NCBI RefSeq assembly: GCF_022763245.1 | Contig: NZ_JALEGV010000043.1 | Span: 124,001 to 188,000, forward strand | Length of the DNA stretch: 64,000 nucleotides | DNA from: Oricola sp. | GTDB lineage: Bacteria; Pseudomonadota; Alphaproteobacteria; Rhizobiales; Rhizobiaceae | Direction: 5' to 3' | Part shown: one piece after another, positions 1 to 8,059 of the stretch | How positions within the stretch are numbered: the stretch's first letter is position 1 | Layout of the letters: each line of letters begins with the position of its first letter | The notes under the pieces: model-generated | What the model was told of the DNA's origin: nothing | Seen by the model: only the letters and a program-made list of their open reading frames with translations | Databases searched by the model: none | Made by a program: the position numbers and the translations under genes

Positions 1-321
1 CGCAAGCTCGCCCGCGCGGCGACGCTGTTGCGCACCAAGGTCGACGTCGCGGTGGAAAAGCAGAACCGCGACCTGCTGCATTCCATGAACACCCGCGCCA
101 AGCTGCAATTGCGGCTGCAGCAGACGGTCGAGGGCCTCTCGGTCGCCGCTGTTTCCTATTACGTGGTGGGGCTGATCGCCTATGTGGTGAAGGGATTGGA
201 GCCGAAGCGCTTCGGCATTCCCGACACCGCGGTCACGGCTGTCGCCGTGCCCTTCGTTGTGCTTGCGATCTGGGCTGTGGTGCGCCGTATTCGCCGGTCA
301 CACAGCGACGGCGCACACTGA
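1..321 (+). CDS. DUF3422 family membrane-anchored protein, C-terminal fragment
   Basis: The reading frame is open from base 1 to the TGA at 319-321, so the gene starts outside the window. About 106 residues are visible: a charged helical stretch (RTKVDVAVEKQNRDLLHSMN) followed by two hydrophobic segments, roughly codons 51-66 and 77-91, and a basic tail. This is the layout of the C-terminus of the DUF3422 family, whose members have a long cytosolic part and a C-terminal two-helix membrane anchor. The biochemical role of the family is not known. Its last 24 bases overlap the end of the convergent LysR gene. Family assignment is from memory of the C-terminal pattern. Confidence 0.72.
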   Translation, partial: RKLARAATLLRTKVDVAVEKQNRDLLHSMNTRAKLQLRLQQTVEGLSVAAVSYYVVGLIAYVVKGLEPKRFGIPDTAVTAVAVPFVVLAIWAVVRRIRRSHSDGAH

Positions 322-1287
322 GCCTGTCAGCGGGCGGCTGCCACCGCGGCGGGGGGCGTCCTCGTTCTCGATGCCGGCCTCGCCCGCCAGCCCGGCTTCC
401 CAGTAGGGCACGCCGGCGTAGAGATCGGCCAGGTAGTCGATGAACAGCCGCACCTTGACCGGCAGGAACTGGCGCGAGGGATAGATCGCGTGGACGGCGA
501 TGCTGCGCGATCCCTCGTGGTCGGGAAGCACCTGGACGAGCCTGCCTTCGGCGAGTTCCGGCCCGACGTCCCATGTGGAGCGGAGGCCGATGCCGATGCC
601 GGCGAGCACCGCCTCGCGCACCACTTCCGACGAATTCGTGGTCAGGCCGCCATTCGGCCGGAAGGCGACGAGGCCCTGCGGGCCTTCCAGGCGCCAGGCC
701 TCGCCGGCCAGATGCGTCAGGCAGTTGTGCCGCTCGAGGTCGTGCAGGTCGCGCGGCGCGCCGTGTCGTTCGATGTAATGCGGCGATGCACACAGGATGC
801 GGCGCACCGGCGCGATCTTGCGGGCGACCAGGCTGGAGTCCGCCAGTTCCGCGATGCGGATCGCGACGTCATAGCCTTCGCCGACGATGTCGACGAATTC
901 GTCGGACAGGACCAGGTTGATCGAAAGGTCGGCATTGGCCTCCATGAACGCGCCGAGATGCGGCGCGATATGCATGCGGGCAAACGATGTGGGCGCGGCG
1001 ATCTTCAGCGTGCCGCGCGCGGTCGCCGACCGGCGGGCGACGAAAGCCTCCGCCTCCTCGATGCCGGCGAGGATCGCCACGACCCGCTCATAATAGCCCT
1101 GACCGGCCTCCGTCAGCGCGATCTGCCGCGTCGTGCGCTGCAGAAGCCGGGACCCCAGACGGTCCTCGAGGCGGCGTAGCCGCTTGGAGACAACGGCCGG
1201 CGACAGGCCGAGCTCGCGCCCTGCCGCTGACATGGAACCGGCCGAAACCACGCGGGAGAAAATTTCGAGATCGCCAAAATTGCTCAT
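298..1287 (-). CDS. LysR family transcriptional regulator
   Basis: A 329-residue protein with the LysR layout: an N-terminal winged helix-turn-helix at about residues 4-62 (FSRVVSAGSMSAAGRELGLS, then VVSKRLRRLEDRLG) and an effector-binding domain at about 90-295. The start at 1287 gives the usual MSNFGDLEIF opening and follows a very purine-rich leader. It ends inside the convergent DUF3422 gene (24-bp overlap). It is divergent from the TRAP transporter and glycolate oxidase block that begins at 1610, so it is a candidate regulator of those genes, as LysR proteins often control the divergent operon. The residues after about 300 are proline- and arginine-rich and read like an extension beyond the usual domain end. 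The inducer cannot be read from sequence. Confidence 0.9.
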   Translation of the reverse strand: MSNFGDLEIFSRVVSAGSMSAAGRELGLSPAVVSKRLRRLEDRLGSRLLQRTTRQIALTEAGQGYYERVVAILAGIEEAEAFVARRSATARGTLKIAAPTSFARMHIAPHLGAFMEANADLSINLVLSDEFVDIVGEGYDVAIRIAELADSSLVARKIAPVRRILCASPHYIERHGAPRDLHDLERHNCLTHLAGEAWRLEGPQGLVAFRPNGGLTTNSSEVVREAVLAGIGIGLRSTWDVGPELAEGRLVQVLPDHEGSRSIAVHAIYPSRQFLPVKVRLFIDYLADLYAGVPYWEAGLAGEAGIENEDAPRRGGSRPLTGSVCAVAV

Positions 1288-1330
1288 TCTTTTTCTTCTT
1301 CTTCTTGAATGTTCTTCTTCTTCTTTTTCG
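1288..1330 (-). repeat. GAA-rich purine tract in the LysR leader
   Basis: Read on the minus strand, the leader just before the LysR start codon is almost pure purine: two blocks of GAA/AAG triplet repeats separated by a short CATTC-type interruption. The tract covers the position of the ribosome binding site, and no canonical GGAGG is present. Triplet tracts of this kind can vary in length by slippage, but that is inference only. Confidence 0.6.
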
Positions 1331-1609
1331 AACGCTTGCGATCGCAGTGACCTAGCGTCACTTTAACCGGTAAACCCATCCGGGCGCAAATGGGAAGCTA
1401 TTTTTTCCCGTTTGTCGAAAACTCCTACGAGATAGCGCCTGACTGGATCAGTCCCAACTGGAAAATCGTCTTCCGGCGATCGCGCTGCGTCCGGCCATGC
1501 GCCGGACTGCAACTTTCGGATGATGTGAAGTCTTGTTGCTTTATCGCCCGTATTCATTAGCCTGTCTTCCGTTGAGGAGTATGCGGAACTTACCCAAGGG
1601 AGGAAATCT
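1288..1609. promoter_or_regulatory. Divergent control region between lysR and the TRAP operon
   Basis: This 322-base stretch has no convincing gene. Besides the purine tract it holds two perfect inverted repeats: GACTG-GAT-CAGTC at 1441-1453 and GTCCGGC-CATGC-GCCGGAC at 1489-1507. Both are 100-170 bases upstream of dctP and are possible binding sites for the divergent LysR protein. A strong ribosome binding site (GGGAGGAAATCT) precedes the dctP start at 1610. I could not place a convincing -35/-10 pair. Confidence 0.45.
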
Positions 1610-2641
1610 ATGCTGAAGAAACTGCTTCTTGCAGGCGCCGCCTGCATGTTGACGGCCGGTCTTGCCGTCGCCGAACCCGTGCGTCTGAAGATGGCTTCGA
1701 CATATCCGTCGAGCCTGACCCAGCTCGGCACGCTCGGCAAGCTTCTCGAGACGAACATCACCGAAGCGTCTGGAGGAGACGTGCAGGTGAAGTTCTTCGA
1801 GCCGGGCGCCCTGGTGCCGGCCCTCGAGGTCTTCGACGCCGTCAAGAACGGCTCGGTGGACGCGGCATGGTCGACGCCGGGCTACTGGCAGGGCAAGGAG
1901 CCCGCGCTGGCGCTGTTTGCGGCCGTGCCCTTCGGTCCGTCGGCGGGCGAGTTCCTCGCATGGCTGCTCTATGGCGGCGGCGAGGACCAGGTGCAGGAGA
2001 TCTATGCCAAGCACAACATCCATTCGATCATCTGCGCCGTCATCGCACCGGAAGCCTCCGGCTGGTTCCGCGAGGAGATCACGTCGCTCGACCAGCTCAA
2101 GGGCAAGAAGATGCGCTTCTTCGGGCTCGGCGCGAAGGTCATGCAGAAGATCGGCGTGGACACCCAGCTTCTGGCCGGCGCCGACATCTACCCGGCGCTG
2201 GAACGCGGCACGATCGACGCGACCGAGTTCTCCATGCCGGCGATCGATCTCAATCTCGGCTTCTACCAGGTCGCCAAGCATTACTACTTCCCCGGCTGGC
2301 ACCAGCAATCGACGATGTTCGAGTTGATGATCAACAAGGACAAGTGGGACGCGATGAGCGACGCGCAGCAGAGCCTCGTGACCATGGCTTGCCGCGCCAA
2401 CATCGCGCTCGGTCTGGCCGAGGGTGAGGCGATCCAGGGCAAGGCGCTAGCCGAGCTGCAGGAGAACGGCGTCCAGATCCACCGCTGGCCGCAGGAGATT
2501 CTGGATCAGCTCGAATCCACCTGGAACGAGGTCGCAGCCGAGCAGGCCGCAGCCGACGCCTCGTTCAAGGCCTCTTGGGATTCGCTCCAGGAATTCCGCA
2601 AGGAATACAAGGTCTGGGCCGATCTCGGCTACCTTAAGTAA
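1610..2641 (+). CDS. dctP: TRAP transporter substrate-binding protein, DctP family
   Basis: Periplasmic solute-binding subunit of a tripartite ATP-independent transporter. The 343-residue product has a cleavable signal peptide (MLKKLLLAGAACML, cut near AVA-E at residue 22) and the family's core: GPSAGEFLAWLL at about 110, GLGAKVMQKIG with the conserved middle helix near 175-185, and YYFPGWHQQSTMFELMIN near 225-242. Length is normal for DctP proteins of the 2-hydroxy/keto-acid type. The ligand is unknown. The position directly before a glycolate-oxidase operon suggests a small hydroxycarboxylate such as glycolate or lactate, which is an inference from context. The start has a strong GGGAGG ribosome binding site. 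Confidence 0.93.
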   Translation: MLKKLLLAGAACMLTAGLAVAEPVRLKMASTYPSSLTQLGTLGKLLETNITEASGGDVQVKFFEPGALVPALEVFDAVKNGSVDAAWSTPGYWQGKEPALALFAAVPFGPSAGEFLAWLLYGGGEDQVQEIYAKHNIHSIICAVIAPEASGWFREEITSLDQLKGKKMRFFGLGAKVMQKIGVDTQLLAGADIYPALERGTIDATEFSMPAIDLNLGFYQVAKHYYFPGWHQQSTMFELMINKDKWDAMSDAQQSLVTMACRANIALGLAEGEAIQGKALAELQENGVQIHRWPQEILDQLESTWNEVAAEQAAADASFKASWDSLQEFRKEYKVWADLGYLK

Positions 2642-2789
2642 GCCCCTTTCATCAAACGCGGGGTCCGGCGCATGAGCGCCGGGCCCCGGCTTGTCGGCTG
2701 CCCGTTCCTGCGTAACGGGCAAGCGTCTTCGCGATCGGGGAGGACCGGGGCAGAAGCCCGGCGGGTCGCGGACGGGGAGGAGAACATCC

Positions 2790-3353
2790 ATGCAATCTTT
2801 GCTCGGCGTCAGCGCGGCCATCGACAAGCTGCTCGCCTTTTTCGGCCGGCTTGGCGCCTGGGCCGGTTTCGTCCTGATCATCGCCGTCTGCGTCGATGTC
2901 GCGACGCGCTATTTCGGCGTGCCCAAGCCCTTCGGCTGGAACTCCACCCAGCTTCAGGAATCGGAATACTGGCTGCACACCTTCCTGTTCACGCTGATGA
3001 TCGGCTACGCCTACAAGCGGCAGGCCCATGTGCGCATCGACCTTTTGCGCGACAGCTTCCCCATCAAGGTGAAATATCTCGTCGAGATGGTCGGTATCGC
3101 GCTGTTCCTGTTCACCTACGCCCTGCTGGGCGCCTGGTATTGCTACAAATACGCGCTGTCCTCCTTCCTCGAGCACGAGATGTCGAAATCGACGATCGGG
3201 CTGTCGCATATCTGGATCGTCAAATCGGCGCTCGTCGCCATGTTCGTGCTGATGGGCTTTGCGGCCGTCTCCCAATTCATCAAGGCGCTGGCCGGTTTCA
3301 GGGGCGTCCTGCCCGATGACATGGTCGCCGAGACGCTGGGGAGCGAACAATAA
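2790..3353 (+). CDS. dctQ: TRAP transporter small permease, DctQ family
   Basis: Small membrane subunit of the TRAP transporter, 187 residues with four hydrophobic segments at about 18-37, 60-75, 98-118 and 144-165. The motif CVDVATRYFG after helix 1 and YKRQAHVRIDLLRD after helix 2 are typical of DctQ proteins. The frame is open further upstream (to 2691), but the ATG at 2790 follows GGGGAGGAGAACATCC, a good ribosome binding site, and gives the normal length. Its TAA stop overlaps the ATG of dctM by one base (TAATG), so the two permease subunits are translationally coupled. It pairs with DctP and DctM for sodium- or proton-driven uptake. Confidence 0.92.
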   Translation: MQSLLGVSAAIDKLLAFFGRLGAWAGFVLIIAVCVDVATRYFGVPKPFGWNSTQLQESEYWLHTFLFTLMIGYAYKRQAHVRIDLLRDSFPIKVKYLVEMVGIALFLFTYALLGAWYCYKYALSSFLEHEMSKSTIGLSHIWIVKSALVAMFVLMGFAAVSQFIKALAGFRGVLPDDMVAETLGSEQ

Positions 3354-4828
3354 TGGAGTGGCTCGGTCCCTATCTGCCGGCGCTGATGTTCGCGTCGCTG
3401 GCAATACTTCTGTTTTCGGGGTTCCCGGTCGCCTTCGTCCTCGGTGGCATCGGCCTCGGTTTCGGCTTCATCGCCTATATGGTCGATCCCTGGCTGTTCG
3501 ACCTCGCCCAGTTCGGGGCGCTGCCGTCGCGCATTTTCGGCGCGATCGCGGAGAACCTGATCCTCACCGCGATTCCGATGTTCATCTTCATGGGCACGAT
3601 GCTGGAGAAGTCCGGCGTCGCGCGTGATCTGCTGAACTGCCTGCAGGTGCTGCTGCGCCGCGTGCCGGGCGGGCTGGCGCTCGCCGTGACACTGATGGGC
3701 ACGATCCTCGCCGCGACGACGGGCATCATTGGTGCGTCGGTTGTGATGATGAGCCTGCTGGCGCTGCCGGTGATGATCCAGCGCGGCTATGCGCAGACGC
3801 TTTCGACCGGCACGATCGCCGCCTCCGGCACGCTGGGCATTCTGATTCCGCCGTCGATCATGCTGGTGATCATGGCGGACCTCCTGTCGCGGTCGGTCGG
3901 CAATCTCTTTGTCGCCGCCGTCATTCCGGGCTTCATGCTGTCGGCCATGTATGTGGTCTACATCATCGTCATCACGATCCTGCGGCCGCATCTCGCGCCC
4001 AAGCTGCCGCCCGAACTGGGGCCGCAAACGGCCGGCGCCTACGGGCTCATGCTGGCGCGGTCCTTCCTGCCGCCGGTCTTCCTGATCGTCTGCGTGCTCG
4101 GCTCGATCCTCGGCGGGCTGGCGACACCCACCGAAGCGGCCGGCGTCGGCGCGGCGGGCGCCGTCCTGCTCGCCTTCATCAACCTGGTGCTGCTGCCGAC
4201 CCTCAAGGTCCCCGAATTCCATTTCGAGGGTGAGGCGAAGGCAGATTTCGGCGATCACGCCACCGGCAGGGGCATCGGCGCCGATCTCGCCCATTTCTGG
4301 GACGTGTTGAAAGACGTCATCATCCGCACCGGCCTGACCAACGCGATGCTGTTCGGCATCTTCGTCGGCGCAACGCTCTTTTCCTACATGTTCCGGGCGC
4401 TGGGCGGCGAGGCGCAGGTCGACAATTTCATCGAGCATCTGGGTTTCGGCCCTTGGGGCCTGCTCCTGATGATCATGGCGATCGTCTTCGTGCTCGGCTT
4501 CTTCCTCGACTGGATCGAGATCACGCTGATCGTGTTGCCGGTCTTCGCGCCGGTGATCGCCGGGCTCGATTTCGGCGACCACGTGATGCGCAACGAGGTG
4601 ACCTACTGGTTTGCGATCCTTCTCGCGGTGAACCTGCAGACGTCGTTCCTGACGCCGCCTTTCGGCTTCGCGCTGTTCTACATGAAGGCGGTGGCGCCAC
4701 CCGAGATCAAGATCCAGCAGATCTATCTCGGCATCATCCCCTTCGTGCTGATCCAGCTTGCCGCGCTCGGCTTGGTCATCGCCTTCCCGGACATCGCCCT
4801 GTGGCTCCCGCGGGTGTTGCTCGACTGA
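3353..4828 (+). CDS. dctM: TRAP transporter large permease, DctM family
   Basis: The 491-residue large membrane subunit, which carries the transport path and couples uptake to an ion gradient. It has about 12 hydrophobic segments and DctM signatures such as IPMFIFMGTMLEKSG near residue 78-92, GTLGILIPPSIMLV near 159-172 and PTEAAGVGAAGA near 260-271. A hydrophilic stretch at about 285-320, before ILIRTGLTNAM-like sequence, is a common loop in this subtype. The start codon overlaps the dctQ stop by one base. The gene ends 130 bases before glcD, with a hairpin and a palindrome in the gap. Confidence 0.95.
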   Translation: MEWLGPYLPALMFASLAILLFSGFPVAFVLGGIGLGFGFIAYMVDPWLFDLAQFGALPSRIFGAIAENLILTAIPMFIFMGTMLEKSGVARDLLNCLQVLLRRVPGGLALAVTLMGTILAATTGIIGASVVMMSLLALPVMIQRGYAQTLSTGTIAASGTLGILIPPSIMLVIMADLLSRSVGNLFVAAVIPGFMLSAMYVVYIIVITILRPHLAPKLPPELGPQTAGAYGLMLARSFLPPVFLIVCVLGSILGGLATPTEAAGVGAAGAVLLAFINLVLLPTLKVPEFHFEGEAKADFGDHATGRGIGADLAHFWDVLKDVIIRTGLTNAMLFGIFVGATLFSYMFRALGGEAQVDNFIEHLGFGPWGLLLMIMAIVFVLGFFLDWIEITLIVLPVFAPVIAGLDFGDHVMRNEVTYWFAILLAVNLQTSFLTPPFGFALFYMKAVAPPEIKIQQIYLGIIPFVLIQLAALGLVIAFPDIALWLPRVLLD

Positions 4829-4841
4829 CGGGGCATTTTCG

Positions 4842-4871
4842 CCGTCCGGGCAAAACGCCTTGTCCGGACGG
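4842..4871 (+). terminator. Hairpin after dctM, possible weak terminator
   Basis: A perfect 8-bp inverted repeat, CCGTCCGG and CCGGACGG, encloses a 14-base loop 14 bases after the dctM stop. The following bases (TTGCTCGCCTTTT) hold only a weak, delayed T-run, so termination may be partial. Partial readthrough would set transporter expression above that of the oxidase genes. Confidence 0.4.
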
Positions 4872-4904
4872 TTGCTCGCCTTTTGATTGCAACGGCTGGT
4901 CTGA

Positions 4905-4927
4905 ACTGGTAAGATTTCTTTACCAGT
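4905..4927. promoter_or_regulatory. 23-bp palindrome upstream of glcD, candidate operator
   Basis: ACTGGTAA-GATTTCT-TTACCAGT is a perfect 8-bp inverted repeat with a 7-base spacer, ending 30 bases before the glcD ATG. The TGGT/ACCA half-sites resemble those bound by GntR/FadR-type regulators, which commonly control lactate and glycolate oxidation genes, but the spacing is wider than the classical FadR site. It could also act as a hairpin in the leader RNA. No GntR gene is in the window. Confidence 0.5.
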
Positions 4928-4957
4928 CGTTCCGGCTGGGTGTCAGGGAGGGCCTGC

Positions 4958-6400
4958 ATGACCGCTATTCGCTTTTTGGAGCCGCGCGCCGAGCTGCTCG
5001 CCAGGCGTGATGCGATCCGCGCGGGCCTCGCCGACCTCGTCGCGGCCGATTGCTTGGTGACCGATGAGCGTGAACTCGTTCCCTTCGAGACCGACGCCTT
5101 CACCGCTTATCGCCGCGTGCCCCTGGCGGTGGTCCTGCCGCAAACGACCGAACAGGTCGCGGCCGTCATGAAATACTGTTCCGACAACGGCGTTCCGATA
5201 GTACCGCGCGGGGCAGGCACGTCGCTCGCTGGAGGCGCGATCCCGCAGGAGGATGCCGTGGTGATCGGCGTCTCCAAGATGGCGCATATCCTGGAGGTCG
5301 ATTACGAGAACCGGACCGCCCGGGTCCAGGCCGGCGTCACCAATCTGCGCATTTCCGACGAGGTCTCAGCCGACGGCTTCTTCTATGCGCCCGACCCGTC
5401 CTCGCAGCTCGCCTGCACGATCGGCGGCAATATCGGCATGAATTCCGGCGGCGCCCATTGCCTGAAATACGGAGTGACCACCAACAATCTGCTCGGCGTC
5501 ACCATGGTGCTGCATGACGGCACGGTGATCGAGCTCGGCGGCAAGGCGCTGGACGCCGAAGGCTACGATCTCCTCGGCCTCGTCTGTGGCTCGGAAGGCC
5601 AGCTCGGCATCGTCACCGAGGCCACCGTGCGGCTGATCGCCAAGCCGGAGGGCGCGCGTCCGGTGCTGTTCGGCTTCGATTCCTCCGAAGTCGCAGGCGC
5701 CTGCGTCGCCGACATCATCGGCGCGGGCATCATCCCCGTCGCCATCGAATTCATGGACAAGCCGGCCATCGACATCTGCGAGGCCTTCGCCCAGGCCGGC
5801 TATCCGATGGATGTCGCCGCGCTGCTGATCGTCGAGGTGGAAGGCTCCGACGACGAGATGGACGCGATGCTCGCCAAGATCATCGAGATCGCGCGGCGCC
5901 ACAACGTCAAGCGCGTCAAGGAAAGCCAGTCGGCTCTCGAGGCGGCGACGATCTGGAAGGGACGCAAATCCGCCTTCGGCGCCACCGGCCGCGTCGCCGA
6001 CTACATCTGCATGGACGGCACGGTGCCGCTCGGTCAGCTCTCTCACGTGCTGCGCGAGACGTCCGTCATCGTCGAGAAATATGGCCTCAGGGTCGCCAAT
6101 GTGTTCCACGCCGGCGACGGCAACATGCATCCGCTGATCCTCTACAACGTCAACGATCCGGTCGAGGCGGAGAAGGCGGAAGCCGCGGGCATGGAGATCC
6201 TGAAACTCTGCGTCGATGCCGGCGGTTGCCTGACCGGTGAGCACGGCGTCGGCATCGAGAAGCGCGACCTGATGCTGCACCAGTTCACCGAGACCGATCT
6301 GAACCAGCAGATGCGCGTGCGCGCCGCCTTCGACCCGGGGTGGCTGCTCAACCCGTCCAAGGTCTTCCCGCTCGACCTCGAAATGCGCAAGGCGGGGTGA
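4958..6400 (+). CDS. glcD: Glycolate oxidase FAD-binding subunit GlcD
   Basis: FAD-linked subunit of the membrane-associated glycolate/2-hydroxyacid oxidase that converts glycolate to glyoxylate and passes electrons on to the quinone pool. The 480-residue protein has the PCMH-type FAD domain (PRGAGTSLAGGAIPQ near residue 84-98, GGNIGMNSGGAHCLKYG near 155-171) and the C-terminal FAD-oxidase domain ending with HAGDGNMHP and TGEHGVGIEKRD. The ATG at 4958 is preferred over the upstream GTG at 4940 because it follows GGGAGGGCCTGC. It is two bases from glcE, so the subunits are co-translated. D-lactate dehydrogenases share this fold, so the exact hydroxyacid is uncertain. Confidence 0.94.
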   Translation: MTAIRFLEPRAELLARRDAIRAGLADLVAADCLVTDERELVPFETDAFTAYRRVPLAVVLPQTTEQVAAVMKYCSDNGVPIVPRGAGTSLAGGAIPQEDAVVIGVSKMAHILEVDYENRTARVQAGVTNLRISDEVSADGFFYAPDPSSQLACTIGGNIGMNSGGAHCLKYGVTTNNLLGVTMVLHDGTVIELGGKALDAEGYDLLGLVCGSEGQLGIVTEATVRLIAKPEGARPVLFGFDSSEVAGACVADIIGAGIIPVAIEFMDKPAIDICEAFAQAGYPMDVAALLIVEVEGSDDEMDAMLAKIIEIARRHNVKRVKESQSALEAATIWKGRKSAFGATGRVADYICMDGTVPLGQLSHVLRETSVIVEKYGLRVANVFHAGDGNMHPLILYNVNDPVEAEKAEAAGMEILKLCVDAGGCLTGEHGVGIEKRDLMLHQFTETDLNQQMRVRAAFDPGWLLNPSKVFPLDLEMRKAG

Positions 6401-6402
6401 TC

Positions 6403-7629
6403 ATGACGACCATGGAAACGATCATGCCCGCCTCGGAGGACGAGGCGGCCGACATCATCCGCGACGCGGCATCGGCCGGCACGACGCTGGAGATCGCCGG
6501 TGGCGGCACGAAGCGGGGGATCGGTCAGCCCTTAGCGGCCGACCGCGTCCTCTCGACGGCCGCGCTTTCCGGCATCACGGAATACAATCCGGGCGAGCTG
6601 GTGCTGACGGCCAGGGCTGGGACGCCGGTCGCCGACATCGCCGCCGCGCTCGACGAGAACAACCAGATGCTGGCCTTCGAGCCGGGCGACTGGCGCGGCC
6701 TCTTTGGCGCCAATGGCGTGCCCACCATCGGCGCCATCGCCGCCGCCAACATCGCCGGCCCACGCCGCATCACTGTCGGCGCCGCGCGCGACGCGCTGAT
6801 CGGCGCGCGCTTCGTCAACGGGGCGGGCGAGGTGATCCGGAATGGCGGCAAGGTGATGAAAAACGTCACCGGCCTCGACCTCGTCAAGCTCATGGCCGGG
6901 AGCTGGGGCACGCTCGGATTGCTGACCGAAGTCTCGTTCAAGCTGCTGCCGCGGCCGCAGACCGAGACGACGCTCGTCCTGCGCGGACTGTCCGACGGCG
7001 AGGGCGCAAATCTGATGGCCGCCGCGCTTGGCACGAGCGCGGAGGTGTCCGGCGCGGCGCATCTGCCGGAGGGCGTGGCCGCACGGACCGGGCTCGACGG
7101 AGGCGCGGCGACGCTTCTGCGGCTGGAGGGATTTGCCGAATCCGTCGACGCTCGGTTGCAGCGCCTGCGTGACACGCTCACCGGCGCCCCGGACATGGAG
7201 ACGCTCGATGTGTCCGCCTCGCGTGACCTGTGGTCCGGCCTGCGCGACGTCGCTCCCTTCGCCGGGGGCACGCGACCGCTCTGGAAGATCTCGGTCGCGC
7301 CGATGGCGGGCCATGACGTCGCGGCGCTGATCCTGCGCGAGACCGCCGGAGAGGCCTTCTACGACTGGCAGGGCGGCCTCGTCTGGCTGCAGCTCGATGA
7401 CGAAACCGATGCGGCGGCCGAGGCGGTGCGCGCGGCGGTGGCGAAATGCGGCGGCGGTCACGCGACGCTGATCCGGGCCGGCGACGAAATCCGCCGCTCG
7501 GTTCCGGTGTTCCAGCCGCAGGCGCCGGCCGTGGCGGCCCTGGCGGAGCGCGTTCGCGCGTCGCTTGACCCCAGGGGAGTTTTCAATCCGGGACGGATGG
7601 TGTGGAATGACGGGCGCAAGGCCGCCTGA
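6403..7629 (+). CDS. glcE: Glycolate oxidase subunit GlcE
   Basis: Second FAD-type subunit of the glycolate oxidase complex, 408 residues. It has a shorter PCMH FAD domain than GlcD, with the GlcE signatures LEIAGGGTKRGIGQP near residue 28-42, FGANGVPTIGAIAAANIAGP near 102-121 and GGKVMKNVTGLDLVKLMAGS near 147-166. The C-terminus FNPGRM matches the end of FAD-oxidase proteins. The start at 6403 lies two bases after the glcD stop. The frame is also open upstream inside glcD, but that would only add an overlap. GlcD, GlcE and GlcF are all needed for activity in the E. coli system. Confidence 0.93.
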   Translation: MTTMETIMPASEDEAADIIRDAASAGTTLEIAGGGTKRGIGQPLAADRVLSTAALSGITEYNPGELVLTARAGTPVADIAAALDENNQMLAFEPGDWRGLFGANGVPTIGAIAAANIAGPRRITVGAARDALIGARFVNGAGEVIRNGGKVMKNVTGLDLVKLMAGSWGTLGLLTEVSFKLLPRPQTETTLVLRGLSDGEGANLMAAALGTSAEVSGAAHLPEGVAARTGLDGGAATLLRLEGFAESVDARLQRLRDTLTGAPDMETLDVSASRDLWSGLRDVAPFAGGTRPLWKISVAPMAGHDVAALILRETAGEAFYDWQGGLVWLQLDDETDAAAEAVRAAVAKCGGGHATLIRAGDEIRRSVPVFQPQAPAVAALAERVRASLDPRGVFNPGRMVWNDGRKAA

Positions 7630-7650
7630 CCCATCCAACGGAGAACCCCC

Positions 7651-8037
7651 ATGACCGATCCCCAGAACACGGCTCCTTCACCCGCTCCGCGTGAGACCGA
7701 CAAATGGCTTGAAGCGGGCCCGCAAAATGCGCTCGCGATCTACATCCTCTATCTCGTCGGCTTCGTTGTCGGCATCACCGCCATCGTCGGCATCGTGATG
7801 GCCTACATCAACCGCGGCAAGGCCGGCGGCTTCGTCGAATCCCACTACACTTGGCAGATCCGGACCTTCTGGATCGGCCTGCTCTACTCCTTCATTTCAG
7901 CGCTGCTGTTCATCGTCGGGATCGGTTTCCTGCTGATGCTGGCCGTCGGCGTCTGGGTCATCGTGCGCGTCGTCAAGGGCATGATGGCGCTCAACAAGAA
8001 CGAACCGATCTCCGATCCGGCCACCTGGTGGATCTGA
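7651..8037 (+). CDS. DUF4870-like small membrane protein inside the glc operon
   Basis: A 128-residue protein with a polar N-terminus of about 25 residues and three hydrophobic segments at about 29-52, 73-92 and 91-112. The phrase FVESHYTWQIRTFWIGLL is typical of the DUF4870/Tic20-like small membrane family. Its position between glcE and glcF, with 21- and 22-base gaps, makes it part of the operon. Its function is unknown. It could help the soluble oxidase subunits sit at the membrane, but nothing in the sequence proves that. A GGAGAACCCCC leader precedes the ATG. Confidence 0.85.
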   Translation: MTDPQNTAPSPAPRETDKWLEAGPQNALAIYILYLVGFVVGITAIVGIVMAYINRGKAGGFVESHYTWQIRTFWIGLLYSFISALLFIVGIGFLLMLAVGVWVIVRVVKGMMALNKNEPISDPATWWI

Positions 8038-8059
8038 CGGTTCAGAAAAGCGAGTTGCC

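Noticed and set aside
1363..1845. A 160-residue open frame on the minus strand over the dctP promoter and start
   Set aside because: It overlaps the dctP signal peptide region in antisense, has no ribosome binding site and no recognisable protein features.
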